From the NCBI RefSeq assembly GCF_017526105.1, contig NZ_CP071839.1, forward strand, positions 6,486,001 to 6,550,000: 64,000 bases of DNA. The letters run 5' to 3'. The stretch comes from Streptomyces cyanogenus. Lineage in GTDB: Bacteria; Actinomycetota; Actinomycetes; Streptomycetales; Streptomycetaceae. The notes under the pieces are model-generated. The model saw nothing but the letters and a program-made list of their open reading frames with translations. It did not search any database and was not told where the DNA came from. Below, in pieces: positions 7,689 through 16,380 of this stretch (the stretch's first letter is position 1; each line of letters opens with the position of its first letter). The position numbers were made by a program, and so were the translations under genes.

Positions 7689-9497
7689 CTATGTGCGTAC
7701 CATCTCGGTCACAGGCTTCGTGGCGCGCAGCATCGGATGCGCGCCCAGAACCTCTTCGAGGGCGGCGAACCCATCAGTCAGGGGCAGAGCATAGGGCACC
7801 AACGCCTCGATGAGTGTCTCCTCTACATCGGGCAACTGGCATACGTGATCGGAGGTCATGTAGCCAGCCGCGAGCAAGTCCCCACTGTTCGCCTTGACCT
7901 GCCGCAGGGCGAACAGGCGGTGCAGGTCCGCGAGAACTTCCTGGACCTCCGGGGCGGACACTCCTGTTGAGGCGCTCAGCAAGGCCTGCGCGGCAAGGCG
8001 GATTGCATGGGCCTCGACGAGCCGCAAGGCTGGGGTCACAGTTCCGTTCCACCGTGCCAACGGATCGCCGGCGGGTCCGCTTCGAAGCCGCCCGCGAGCC
8101 CTGCTGTGCCAGATTCGTTCTATGTCCGCAAGGAGTTCCTGCAAGTAGTCCGAATCGTCCAATGAACGCTCGACCGCGGGCACCCTAGACGCCGGCGTCG
8201 GAGTGAACCCGCCCATCAGCATCTCGCCAGCTGCCTTTACCAGGATGACTACATTGTCACCCTCGGCGGTGACTGTGCCTTCGTTCGCGGCCAGCTGGAA
8301 GGCGATCCCGTTCGACAGCAGCAGGCCTTGCGCTCCGCAGCGCTCACGGCATTCCGTCATGACCGCCCGCGCCTGCCAGGTGATCCAGGCCTTGGCCACG
8401 GCGGCCAGCCGTTCCACATCATCGCGTTCGGTTGCTGCGCTGCCCGTCCACCGCTTTACCACCTCACGGTGTAACAGGGTCGCCGCGTATGTGGTGGCGA
8501 CTGCAGAAAGGAGCGGGGCGTGGTGGCTACGGTGCTCGATGAGGGAGACCTTGCGGCCTGTCGTCATACCGGAAGTGAGCCGTTGGTGGGCGTGCTGCAT
8601 AGCGACGGCGAGGGCGTGGCGCGTCACACCAAGGCTGTAGGCGGTCATGCAGAGTTTGCCCGCATGGACGCGCCGGACTGACTGCAGGAATCGCTTGCGT
8701 GGATTGCCCAGCACGCTGGTGAACCTGCCGTCACGCGACAGACGCCCGTGGTCGCCCTGCACCATGGCCTCGAAGGGCAGGCGCACGCCGTGGAAGTAGG
8801 TGGCGCAGTGGTCGACGGGCGCGCTGGCGGTCTGGGGGAGGACCTGGACTTCCACACCTGGGTAGTGGCGACCTTCAGGGTCGGTGAGCGGCGTGTGGAA
8901 GAGGAAGACCCCGTGGTCGACTTCGCCGACGATCAGGCGGGCAGCGACGAGGGCGGTCTTGGCACCACCGCTACTGGAGGTGTTCGGCATCCATTTGCAA
9001 GCACCGGCGGTGGGCGTATCCAGTATGAACCCGCTCGTCTCGGGATCGAACGTAGCCCGAGTCTCCAGCGCAGCAGCATCGTTGCCGTGGTCCAGTTCGG
9101 TGCACAAGAATGTCCCGATGCTCTCCATGCGGGCATAAGGTCGCAGGTCCCGCCCATCGTCGTGGTCGGCCAGGCTGCCGATGTGCAAGTTCCAGTGGAT
9201 ACTCGCAAGCGTCGCCATGCCGGCATCCACCACTCCCGCCCACTCGTGCATCGCAGCAAGCCTCTCGAGGTCCGAGGCCAGGGCGATAGGGTCTGGCACG
9301 GCCTCGTTGATGAACCTCAGCCGCTTGTACGAAAGCGCTATGCGCTCCTGTGGGCTGAGCCCCTCCTCGAAGGCGAATCGGGTGCCGTTGAACAGGCGCC
9401 TCCAGGGCTCGTGGATTCGCTGCGCGTGAGGACCGAACAGTACGCGCGTGAAGTCCGCGGAAATGCTTGTTATGCATGGGAGTTGAGAGCCAGTCAC
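7689..9497 (-). CDS. Acyl-CoA oxidase/dehydrogenase-like flavoprotein
   Basis: 602 aa, the length of acyl-CoA oxidases rather than of short acyl-CoA dehydrogenases (about 380 aa). Visible landmarks are the FAD/substrate-binding middle (TGACKWMPNTSSSGGAKTALVAARL region), CRERCGAQGLLLSN, and NEGTVTAEGDN, which carries the expected catalytic Glu. Family members oxidise CoA or carrier-bound acyl chains to alpha,beta-unsaturated products with FAD, reducing O2 to H2O2. Start GTG 9497, with a weak AGG upstream. Monocistronic, divergent from the IclR-type gene, with a palindrome 22 bp before its start. It could unsaturate an acyl or aminoacyl group on the peptide, but the substrate is unknown. Confidence 0.75.
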   Translation of the reverse strand: MTGSQLPCITSISADFTRVLFGPHAQRIHEPWRRLFNGTRFAFEEGLSPQERIALSYKRLRFINEAVPDPIALASDLERLAAMHEWAGVVDAGMATLASIHWNLHIGSLADHDDGRDLRPYARMESIGTFLCTELDHGNDAAALETRATFDPETSGFILDTPTAGACKWMPNTSSSGGAKTALVAARLIVGEVDHGVFLFHTPLTDPEGRHYPGVEVQVLPQTASAPVDHCATYFHGVRLPFEAMVQGDHGRLSRDGRFTSVLGNPRKRFLQSVRRVHAGKLCMTAYSLGVTRHALAVAMQHAHQRLTSGMTTGRKVSLIEHRSHHAPLLSAVATTYAATLLHREVVKRWTGSAATERDDVERLAAVAKAWITWQARAVMTECRERCGAQGLLLSNGIAFQLAANEGTVTAEGDNVVILVKAAGEMLMGGFTPTPASRVPAVERSLDDSDYLQELLADIERIWHSRARGRLRSGPAGDPLARWNGTVTPALRLVEAHAIRLAAQALLSASTGVSAPEVQEVLADLHRLFALRQVKANSGDLLAAGYMTSDHVCQLPDVEETLIEALVPYALPLTDGFAALEEVLGAHPMLRATKPVTEMVRT

Positions 9498-9519
9498 GTC
9501 TGCAACCTAGCGGAAGTGA

Positions 9520-9537
9520 TCACTCCGTAGGGGGTGA
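9520..9537. promoter_or_regulatory. Palindromic operator candidate before the acyl-CoA oxidase-like gene
   Basis: TCACTCCGTAGGGGGTGA is an imperfect palindrome with TCAC/GTGA arms, starting 22 bp upstream of the GTG at 9497. Position suggests a repressor site overlapping the 5' leader. No evidence identifies the protein that binds it. Confidence 0.4.
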
Positions 9538-9892
9538 TGATCGACACGATTGGCTGCAGGCAGACCATGGAAAGGGGTCTCCGCAGCCAGTCGCCATGTA
9601 CCGGCCGACATGGACTAGGAACCGCTCTGGCCCCCCTGCCTGCCTTGCTGAGGGAGCTGGCAGTCGTCCACCTCGCGAATGCATACATGAGATCGATCTA
9701 ATGCAACTCGACGCATCCGCCCGCCTCACCTCCGCCGTCGCAACGGGTCTCGCCTGGCCGCTCCAACGGCCCTGACCTCAGTCGAGGACGAACGGCGCCC
9801 AGCTATACGTCCGCGGGAAGAAGCCCGGTGGACCACCCTGGTGAGGCCGGGAGAAGACGTCTAAACGGCTGATGAATTATGGGAAATCCACG

Positions 9893-9915
9893 TTCCTATA
9901 TTTCCACGATAGGAA
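9893..9915. promoter_or_regulatory. Inverted repeat before the IclR-type regulator
   Basis: TTCCTAT-N9-ATAGGAA, a perfect 7-bp inverted repeat in an AT-rich island of otherwise GC-rich DNA, 76-98 bp upstream of the start at 9992. Placement fits autoregulation by the IclR-type protein. Confidence 0.5.
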
Positions 9916-9991
9916 TATACGGAACCTGGCACGTCAAGGCGTTGCCGGGAAGGATTCCCCTCAGGATCGCATGGGCGTTGTGGGAGACGCG

Positions 9992-10798
9992 ATGGGTCCT
10001 CGACAGCGAGGGGAGTTCGCGTTGCTGCGTCCCAATGCCGCCGCTTCAGACCGCACGGGTGTCGCCGTGTCACGCACCATGGCTGTGCTGAGAGCACTGC
10101 GCCGGCCAGGTGTCGGAGAGCAGCCGCTTGCCGTGATCGCGGAATCTGCAGGACTTCCCGCGCCTACGGCGCACCGGTACCTGCAGGCGCTCGTTCGAGA
10201 AGGAGCCGTCGAACAGCGGGGGCCACGCGCCCGGTACTCCCTGATCGGCCTACGGCACGATAACCCGCCTTCTCTCATCACACGTCGACCGTCACCAGAT
10301 GATCAGGTCTCGCCAGCGGTAAGGGCCGAGCTCGTCAGGATGCAGTCGAGAACCGGGCAGATCGCACTTGCTTACCGGCCACACCTCATCGGCAGCCCGA
10401 TGCGTATCTGCGAAGCGCGAGCATGCGGAGCTCACGGCGAAGAGCTGCTCACCGCCCCGCGTGCAGCGCTGCAGACGCTAGAAGCCGCGCCTCTGGAGGC
10501 AGATGCCGCAGGCCTCGTGATTCTCGCCTGTCTCGGACCCGCCGCCAGCCGCAATATCGGCACTTCTCGAATCAGGGCGGAAGGACACGCGGTGGGCCCT
10601 TCTTCATTGCCGGGTCGAACCGTGATCGCGGCCCCCCTCTGGTTCGGCCCGGTGGTCGCCGGCTCCGTTGCGCTGCTCGCTGGCGATGCCCAAATGGAGC
10701 GACTCGCGAACCGATCCCGCTACATAGCGGCAGTGATGGACACGGCCGCGGCCATGAGCGCGAGGCTGACCCGTTCACTCCCACGTAAGACCGGCTGA
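9992..10798 (+). CDS. IclR-type transcriptional regulator
   Basis: 268 aa. An N-terminal winged helix (VSRTMAVLRALRR, then AESAGLPAPTAHRYLQALVREGAVEQRG, about residues 25-85) is typical of IclR. The C-terminal effector domain is divergent but keeps the length (about 110-260). ATG 9992 has GGGAGA 4 nt upstream; ATG 9971 in the same frame is an alternative. It diverges from the acyl-CoA oxidase-like gene and precedes the NRPS operon by 78 bp, so it is a candidate regulator of either side. Confidence 0.75.
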   Translation: MGPRQRGEFALLRPNAAASDRTGVAVSRTMAVLRALRRPGVGEQPLAVIAESAGLPAPTAHRYLQALVREGAVEQRGPRARYSLIGLRHDNPPSLITRRPSPDDQVSPAVRAELVRMQSRTGQIALAYRPHLIGSPMRICEARACGAHGEELLTAPRAALQTLEAAPLEADAAGLVILACLGPAASRNIGTSRIRAEGHAVGPSSLPGRTVIAAPLWFGPVVAGSVALLAGDAQMERLANRSRYIAAVMDTAAAMSARLTRSLPRKTG

Positions 10799-10876
10799 TC
10801 GACCATGCTCGCCGACGCTCATAGCACGGTCACGCCAGTCGATAGTCGATTTCAATGAGAAATAAAAGGATGTGTA

Positions 10877-11905
10877 GTGGGGACTTCAGTAGACTTCGGC
10901 AGTGCTCCTTGCCTGGCCTGGACATTCGAGGCGGGTAAGCCTGCCAGTGTCACCGCTCCTCAGTTCGACGGAATCGGTGACACCTGCAAGTGGCTCACGT
11001 CGACCCATCCGGAGATAATGGCAGGATTGCGCGAGTACGGTGCCGTTTACCTACGCGGGCTACCGGTGAACACTGTTGATTCTGTTGCCATGATCAGGGA
11101 TGTATTCATTCCTCAGCGCACTCCCTATCGCGAAAAGGCCACCCCTCGCAGCAGTTTCGGTAAGGACATATATTCGTCCACCGACCTTCCGCCGTCCCAG
11201 CCGATCCGCATGCACAACGAGAACAGCTACACCCTGACCTTCCCGGGCCTGCTCATGTTCGCCTGCTTGACCGCTCCAGAGGAGGGCGGAGCCACGCCGG
11301 TGGCGGACTGCCGGAGGATTTTGCGGAGCCTTCCCTCGGAACTGGTCGAGCGGATGCGGGCGACCGGGTGGATCCTGACCAGGAACTACTCCGAGCACAT
11401 CTCCCTGGACTGGCGGACAGTTTTCGCTTCGGACAGCAAGGAGCAGGTGGAGGAGTATTGCGGTGAAAACCTAATCTCGTGTAATTGGGACGACGCCGAC
11501 CACCTTCGGACCGCCCAGCTCCGGCCTGGAATCGTCAGGCACCCCGAGACGGGGGAAGAGGTGTGGTTCAACCACCTTGCATTCTGGAATTCGTGGGCGC
11601 TGGACCCGGACATCCGTGAGGCGCTGATCGATGAGTTTGGCCCTGGCGGGCTGCCGTTCGAGACCAGCTTCGGCGATGGCGCCAGGCTCACCCAGGAGGA
11701 ACTCGAGGTCATTAGCGCCGCCTACGCGGAGGCCACTGTGCGGGAGACCTGGCAGCCGGGCGACATCATGCTCGTCGACAACATCCTGACCGCTCACGGA
11801 CGGGATTCCTTCCAGGGCGATCGCAAGATCGTCGTGGCGATGGGGGCTCCCGTTGACATCCAGGCTTGCCGACCAACCGTAGCCCCCGCTGCGACCCGGC
11901 TGTAA
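10877..11905 (+). CDS. TauD/TfdA-family Fe(II)/2-oxoglutarate oxygenase, SyrP/KtzO-like
   Basis: 342 aa from GTG 10877 with AAAAGGA upstream. The iron triad is visible as HNE in MHNENSY (about residue 112), where an H-x-E replaces the usual H-x-D, plus a distal His in LTAHGRDSF (about residue 310). An Arg for 2-oxoglutarate follows in QGDRKIVVAM. The HxE form and the surrounding sequence are typical of the SyrP group, which beta-hydroxylates carrier-bound amino acids in NRPS pathways (Asp for SyrP, Glu for KtzO/KtzP). It is the first gene of the NRPS operon and directly precedes the free A-T didomain, which has a Gln-type code. Hydroxylation of carrier-bound Gln is the natural guess. Confidence 0.8.
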   Translation: MGTSVDFGSAPCLAWTFEAGKPASVTAPQFDGIGDTCKWLTSTHPEIMAGLREYGAVYLRGLPVNTVDSVAMIRDVFIPQRTPYREKATPRSSFGKDIYSSTDLPPSQPIRMHNENSYTLTFPGLLMFACLTAPEEGGATPVADCRRILRSLPSELVERMRATGWILTRNYSEHISLDWRTVFASDSKEQVEEYCGENLISCNWDDADHLRTAQLRPGIVRHPETGEEVWFNHLAFWNSWALDPDIREALIDEFGPGGLPFETSFGDGARLTQEELEVISAAYAEATVRETWQPGDIMLVDNILTAHGRDSFQGDRKIVVAMGAPVDIQACRPTVAPAATRL

Positions 11906-12013
11906 CGGCGGAGTTCGCAACCGGCGCGCTTCCTGTCTGCCTGCAGAGCACGACACGGAGCGGGGAGCCTCCGGGAAGGATAAGTCGCTTCGTAGGTTTA
12001 GAAAGGGTAACGC

Positions 12014-13840
12014 GTGTTTGACCAAGGCGGCCACGACACTCAAAGCTCAGAGAATGTGGAGGGCAATCATGCGGTCGGCCTTATGTCGCGTTTTCAGCAG
12101 GCAGTGCTGGCGCACCCGGGTCGCCTCGCGGTGAAGAGCGAGAGGGGCAGTGTCACCTTCGCGGAGGTCGACCGGCGTTCAGCTCTCCTGGCAGGCGCTC
12201 TGGCGTCCAGCGGCGTGCAGCAGGGGGAACGGGTCGGTGTGTGCCTGCCCCGCGGTGTGGATCTGGTAGTGGCGCTGTTGGCGGTGTGGCGGGTCGGCGC
12301 GGCGTACGTGCCTCTCGACCCCACATATCCGCAGGAGCGGCTCGAGTACATGGCTCGTGACTCGGGCATCAAGGTCGTCCTGGATGAGGGGACCGGACAT
12401 GCCTGGCCGACGGGAATCGAGAGGGTCCTGGCGGAGGACGTGAGCAATGGGGTTGACGACGACCCGCAGGTGGAGCCGCTGTTCTGCTCTGACTCAGCGG
12501 CTTACGTGATCTACACGTCCGGATCGACGGGTGTTCCAAAGGGGGTCGAAGCCACCCATGGGGGCGTTGCTTCGCTACTGACCGCCCTGGAAACTGCCGG
12601 CATGTACGCTCCGCAGCCCCGGATCGTGGGCTGGAATGCCAGTGTGTCCTTCGACGCGTCAGTCCAGCAGTGGGCTCGCGTATGCCGAGGGGACACTCTG
12701 GTCATCATCGACGAGCAGCAGCGCACGGATCCCGCACAACTGCGTGCGGTCATCGACGAACACGAGGTCGACGACCTTGACCTGACGCCGTCCCACTGGG
12801 AGATCCTTCGCGACTGTCTGTTGGCACCGGTAGCGAATGGGCGGAAGCTGCGGCTCTTCGTTGGTGGCGAGGCTGTGTCAGAGCGCATGTGGCAGGAACT
12901 CGCGTCAGCGGGTGCTGGCGGAAGGATCGAAGCTCTAAACCTGTATGGACCCACCGAATGCACGGTGGATGCCGCTGCCGCATGGATCGAGGGAGAGGGA
13001 CCGCACATCGGCCCTCCGCTGCAGGGAGTTCGAGCGTATGTGCTCGATGACGCGCTCCAGGTGGTGCCTACCGGCACTCCAGGCGAGTTGTATCTTGCTG
13101 GTCCCAGGGTGACGCGAGGGTACGTGAACCGTCCGGGGCTCACCGCTCAACGATTCGTCGCCGATCCGTTCGCGAGGAACGGAGACCGCATGTATCGGAC
13201 CGGAGACAGGGTCCGCCGGCGTCTGGATGGAGCGTTGGAGTTCCTCGGTCGTCTCGATCGGCAGGTCAAGATTCGCGGATTCCGTGTGGAACTGGGCGAG
13301 ATAGAGGCGATGGTGCGTTCCGCCCCGGGGGTCGCACAGGCGGTCGTGGTCCTGCACAGCAGTCCTACTGCCGGTGAGCAACTGCTGGCCTACTACGTGC
13401 CTGCGGAGACCGGTCCGGCCGATGAAGGACTGCGGCAGTACGTCGGTGACAGGTTGCCGGCGTACATGGTTCCCGCTGCGTTCGTCTCTCTCGAAGCGCT
13501 TCCGCTGACCATCAACGGCAAGGTCGATATCGCTGCTCTGTCTGCGCCGGATGCGGCGGGGCCTGGCGAGGAGGAAGCCGCTGAGACCTCGCCGGAGGGC
13601 CAGTTTGAGACGCTGATCGCCCAAGTGTGGGCCGAGGTGCTCGGGAAAGACCGCGTCAGTGCAGATGCCGACTTCTTCGCGCTGGGGGGTCACTCGCTGA
13701 TCGCGCTGCGCGTGGTGGCCCGCCTGAAGAAGCAGCTGGGTCTGATCATGCCTACCAAGGATGTGTACCAGTACCCCCGGTTGCGCGACTTGGCCGCGCA
13801 CGTCGAGTCTCTGCATGCCAGCGTAGCGGCGGGCAGCTGA
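12014..13840 (+). CDS. Free-standing NRPS A-T didomain, Gln-type specificity code
   Basis: 608 aa, GTG 12014 with GAAAGGG upstream. Adenylation core motifs are intact: YTSGSTGVPKG (A3), NLYGPTE (A5), ELYLAGP (A6), YRTGDRV (A7), the A8 loop IRGFRVELGEIE, and the A10 Lys in NGKVDI. The carrier domain has FFALGGHSLIALR with the phosphopantetheine Ser near residue 560. Reading the ten pocket positions by eye gives D-A-Q-D-F-G-L-V-D-K, close to the Gln code DAQDLGVVDK. It has no condensation domain. Since the first large NRPS starts with a C domain, this didomain is the likely initiating module, or an off-line site for hydroxylation as in kutzneride biosynthesis. Confidence 0.9.
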   Translation: MFDQGGHDTQSSENVEGNHAVGLMSRFQQAVLAHPGRLAVKSERGSVTFAEVDRRSALLAGALASSGVQQGERVGVCLPRGVDLVVALLAVWRVGAAYVPLDPTYPQERLEYMARDSGIKVVLDEGTGHAWPTGIERVLAEDVSNGVDDDPQVEPLFCSDSAAYVIYTSGSTGVPKGVEATHGGVASLLTALETAGMYAPQPRIVGWNASVSFDASVQQWARVCRGDTLVIIDEQQRTDPAQLRAVIDEHEVDDLDLTPSHWEILRDCLLAPVANGRKLRLFVGGEAVSERMWQELASAGAGGRIEALNLYGPTECTVDAAAAWIEGEGPHIGPPLQGVRAYVLDDALQVVPTGTPGELYLAGPRVTRGYVNRPGLTAQRFVADPFARNGDRMYRTGDRVRRRLDGALEFLGRLDRQVKIRGFRVELGEIEAMVRSAPGVAQAVVVLHSSPTAGEQLLAYYVPAETGPADEGLRQYVGDRLPAYMVPAAFVSLEALPLTINGKVDIAALSAPDAAGPGEEEAAETSPEGQFETLIAQVWAEVLGKDRVSADADFFALGGHSLIALRVVARLKKQLGLIMPTKDVYQYPRLRDLAAHVESLHASVAAGS

Positions 13841-13887
13841 CCAGCCCCGCTAAATATCGGAACCTGACCCATTCCAAGAGGTTCTTC

Positions 13888-14652
13888 ATGTCTCTGTTTC
13901 AGGACACGACAGTCATACGCCTGCGACGGTCGGAGGATGCCGCACGCACGCTCATCTGCTTGGGCTTCTGCGGGGGCGGAGCGGGTGCTTACCACCTGTG
14001 GGCAGACACACTCCCTGAGGGCACCGATCTCACGGCGATCTGCTACCCCGGCAGGGAGGGAAGGTTTTTGGAGGACTTCGCCACCGACTGGGCGGCTCTG
14101 GCCGAGGACGCTGCCAGCGCGGTGATCTCGGCTGTCGATCGTCCGTACATCCTCTTCGGCCACAGCATGGGTGGCTGGATGGCCTTCGACGTCACTGCCC
14201 GCATCGAGGCCGCTGGCCAGCGGGCTCCGGACGCGCTGGTGGTCTCATCGTGTAATGCTCCGAGCCGAGGCCTGACACCGAGGGACATGTTCCCGTCCAG
14301 GGATGACACCGACACAGAGCTTCTGGAGTGGATGAAAACGCACGGGCTGATGGCGCCGCACGTCCTCGGCGATCCTGATCTCCAGGAAATGGCCTTGGAG
14401 ATCATGCGTGCCGACATTCGTGTGCGGGACACGTTCCGCTACACCGCCGACTCCAAGGTGACCACGCCTGTACAGATGCTGTCCGGTATCGATGATGGAG
14501 TCATTGAGAGCGATGCTGGGGTGCGATGGAGGGAGCTGACAGTGGGTGACTACCGTCACGATCCGCTGCCAGGTGGGCACTTCTACACGCCCGAGATCTG
14601 GAAGCACCTGCCGCAGTACATCGCTGCGATCGGCACTCTCGCGCGGGTGTGA
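13888..14652 (+). CDS. Type II thioesterase (alpha/beta hydrolase)
   Basis: 254 aa. External thioesterase of NRPS/PKS clusters: GHSMGG nucleophile motif (Ser about residue 95), Asp in LSGIDDGVI and His in LPGGHFY near the C-terminus. It removes mis-primed or stalled acyl groups from carrier domains. ATG 13888 begins the homologous region; the Shine-Dalgarno site (AAGAGG) is weak. It follows the A-T gene by 47 bp and should share its transcript. Confidence 0.9.
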   Translation: MSLFQDTTVIRLRRSEDAARTLICLGFCGGGAGAYHLWADTLPEGTDLTAICYPGREGRFLEDFATDWAALAEDAASAVISAVDRPYILFGHSMGGWMAFDVTARIEAAGQRAPDALVVSSCNAPSRGLTPRDMFPSRDDTDTELLEWMKTHGLMAPHVLGDPDLQEMALEIMRADIRVRDTFRYTADSKVTTPVQMLSGIDDGVIESDAGVRWRELTVGDYRHDPLPGGHFYTPEIWKHLPQYIAAIGTLARV

Positions 14653-15168
14653 TCCTCAGCGGAACACCGAGGTCTCGACCGCCAGGCGTGCAACTCCCCG
14701 AACCGGCCGACCCCTTCCCAAGCGACGCCGGCCGAGTGCGCCCATGCGCCACCCAACACCCCGTCTACGCCGTGGCGCGACGCCAGCTCCCCGTTCTGCG
14801 CGAAGCCAGTACAGCATGTCATGTCAGCTACAACATGCAGTCCCCGCATTCGCTCAACCTTGACGGGCGCCGCAAATAGCCAACTTCCCAGCATTGCGCC
14901 GGCGCAGCATGCAGTGTTCTTTCCTGTGGCTCGGGCACGAAGTCCCGGAAGATAATACCTAATTACGGCCTGACCTGACCTGTACATCTATTCTTCGCGC
15001 GCTTGCTGGATAAATCCATTCCACCATTACCTACGGCTGGCGCCCTGCCGATCCACCAACGTATCGAGGTGCGCATGACTGACACGGCATTGGGCCGCCT
15101 GGCTCGCCGTATTTTTCTTCTTATCCCCACCTGACCCCACATTCACTGGAAGGAACCGGCGAAGGATC
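14653..15168. other. Gap in the NRPS operon, 516 bp
   Basis: No conserved gene. A 19-codon frame with GAGGTG before its ATG lies at 15075-15134 (MTDTALGRLARRIFLLIPT); it is too short to judge and may be chance. An AT-richer stretch at about 14930-15030 could hold an internal promoter for the hydroxylase-mbtH-NRPS half of the cluster. The gap is unusual for this otherwise tight operon. Confidence 0.45.
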
Positions 15169-15915
15169 ATGACACCTGAGATAGAGAAGATCTTCGAAGA
15201 AATCAAAGCTACTCATGGGGAGAACTCGATTGAGCGGGTCGAGGAAATGCTCTACGCCGACAGAAAGAAACGGCACCCACTTCAGGCGGGAGCAAAGTGG
15301 ATCATGCCAGGCATCTCGCAGAACCCCTGGCACGACCCCTATGCCCACCCCGAGATCGCTCCCATAGTCCGCGCCTTTGAATCGAACCACGTCACAATCA
15401 AGCGGGAGTTCGATGCAGCCTGGACCGGCAACGGCACCGCGTTCTCGGCGTACGAGCACTACCTGACCCGCCAAGAGAACTGGCAGGCGCTCTACCTGTT
15501 TCGGGATGGGGCACCCGTTCCCGCCTCGCGCGCGTCCGTTCCCACTGCTTTCAGCATTCTCAACGAATATGCCGTGGAGACAGGTAAGATCTGCCCACTT
15601 TTGGAGAGTCACTTCTCCACCCTGCTGCCCGGGGCTACCATCAGCCCACACTGCGACCTGTGGAACTTCAGCATCAATTTGCATCTCGCCGTCGATATAC
15701 CCGAAGAGTGCGGGATTACAGTCGCCGGCGAGACCAGGGAGTGGCAGGAGGGGAACTGCCTTCTCTTCGACTACTCGTTCGAGCATGAAGCCTGGAACAA
15801 GGGGGCTCGCCCACGGACCTGCCTCCTGGTGGATCTCTGGCACCCGGAGACGACTATCCCGGAGCGGGCAGCTCTCGTCGAAGTCATATCCGAAATTCGC
15901 AGGCTGATGGCGTAA
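15169..15915 (+). CDS. Aspartyl/asparaginyl beta-hydroxylase-family oxygenase (AspH type)
   Basis: 248 aa, ATG 15169 with GAAGGA upstream. PF05118-like double-stranded beta-helix: SPHCDLWNFSINLHLAV carries the first iron His, and FEHEAWNKG...RTCLLVDLWHPE carries the second His and the Arg for 2-oxoglutarate. The family hydroxylates Asp/Asn-type side chains at the beta carbon. In this cluster it probably acts on a free or carrier-bound residue; module 1 has an Asn-type code, so beta-hydroxy-Asn is the leading guess. It is mechanistically unrelated in fold subgroup to the SyrP-like enzyme at 10877, so two residues may be hydroxylated. Confidence 0.85.
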   Translation: MTPEIEKIFEEIKATHGENSIERVEEMLYADRKKRHPLQAGAKWIMPGISQNPWHDPYAHPEIAPIVRAFESNHVTIKREFDAAWTGNGTAFSAYEHYLTRQENWQALYLFRDGAPVPASRASVPTAFSILNEYAVETGKICPLLESHFSTLLPGATISPHCDLWNFSINLHLAVDIPEECGITVAGETREWQEGNCLLFDYSFEHEAWNKGARPRTCLLVDLWHPETTIPERAALVEVISEIRRLMA

Positions 15916-15977
15916 CGACCGCAATCCAGTGCACCTGCAGGATGCTTTCCCGGAATTAACCAGCAAGGAGTCGAATA

Positions 15978-16205
15978 ATGTCGAACCCATTTGAGGGCAC
16001 CAATTCTACCTACTTCGTCTTGGTAAACGCTGAGGGGCAATACTCCCTCTGGCCATCGACGGTGAAAATCCCAGCCGGATGGACCACTGAGTACGGTGCC
16101 ACCGCGAAGAAGGAGTGCGTCGAATACATTGACGCACACTGGAATGACATGCGCCCTCAAAGCCTGCGCGATGCTATGGCGAGCTTGTTCAATCCTCAGA
16201 CGTGA
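15978..16205 (+). CDS. MbtH-family NRPS chaperone
   Basis: 75 aa with all the family landmarks: NPFEGTNSTYFVLVN, YSLWP, IPAGW, ECVEYIDAHWNDMRP. MbtH proteins bind adenylation domains and are often needed for their solubility or activity. AAGGAG lies 8 nt before ATG 15978. It sits 62 bp after the hydroxylase and directly before the NRPS genes, from which it is separated by a decayed carrier-domain fragment. Confidence 0.95.
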   Translation: MSNPFEGTNSTYFVLVNAEGQYSLWPSTVKIPAGWTTEYGATAKKECVEYIDAHWNDMRPQSLRDAMASLFNPQT

Positions 16206-16215
16206 CCTCCCATTA

Positions 16216-16362
16216 GCGACGCGGTTGGCGACCCGTGTTCGCGTGGCGATGGGGAGCGAACTGGGTGTTCAGGAACCCTCCCACGCACCGACGGTCCGAT
16301 CTGGTGCAACGTCTCCAGCCCGCCCCCTCAATCTCCCCGACGCTGCGGCGTATGCGGCTTGA
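16216..16362 (+). pseudogene. Decayed NRPS carrier-domain C-terminus between mbtH and NRPS1
   Basis: In the frame starting with GCG 16216 the sequence reads ATRLATRVRVAMGSELGV then QEPSHAPTV. This is clearly related to the end of the T domains in NRPS1 (ATRLVSRVRAVLGSELGI then RDLFQAPTV). The DNA is also similar to 19411-19505. The part with the phosphopantetheine Ser is gone, and homology fades after about 16310 before a stop at 16360-16362. It looks like the scar of a deleted upstream module; NRPS1 then starts 18 bp later, directly in its C domain. Confidence 0.75.
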
Positions 16363-16380
16363 ACTTGAAGTGGAGAACTC

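Larger units (their letters stand above)
9498..9991. other. Divergent intergenic region, 494 bp
   Basis: Separates the acyl-CoA oxidase-like gene from the IclR-type regulator. It holds two palindromes (9520-9537 and 9893-9915), each beside one of the two genes. The middle, about 9540-9860, shows nothing recognisable. Confidence 0.5.

Noticed and set aside
14653..15168. tRNA or structured RNA in the operon gap
   Set aside because: No cloverleaf, anticodon arm or T-loop consensus (GGTTCGAATCC-like) seen; only short palindromes such as GCGCCGGCGC.
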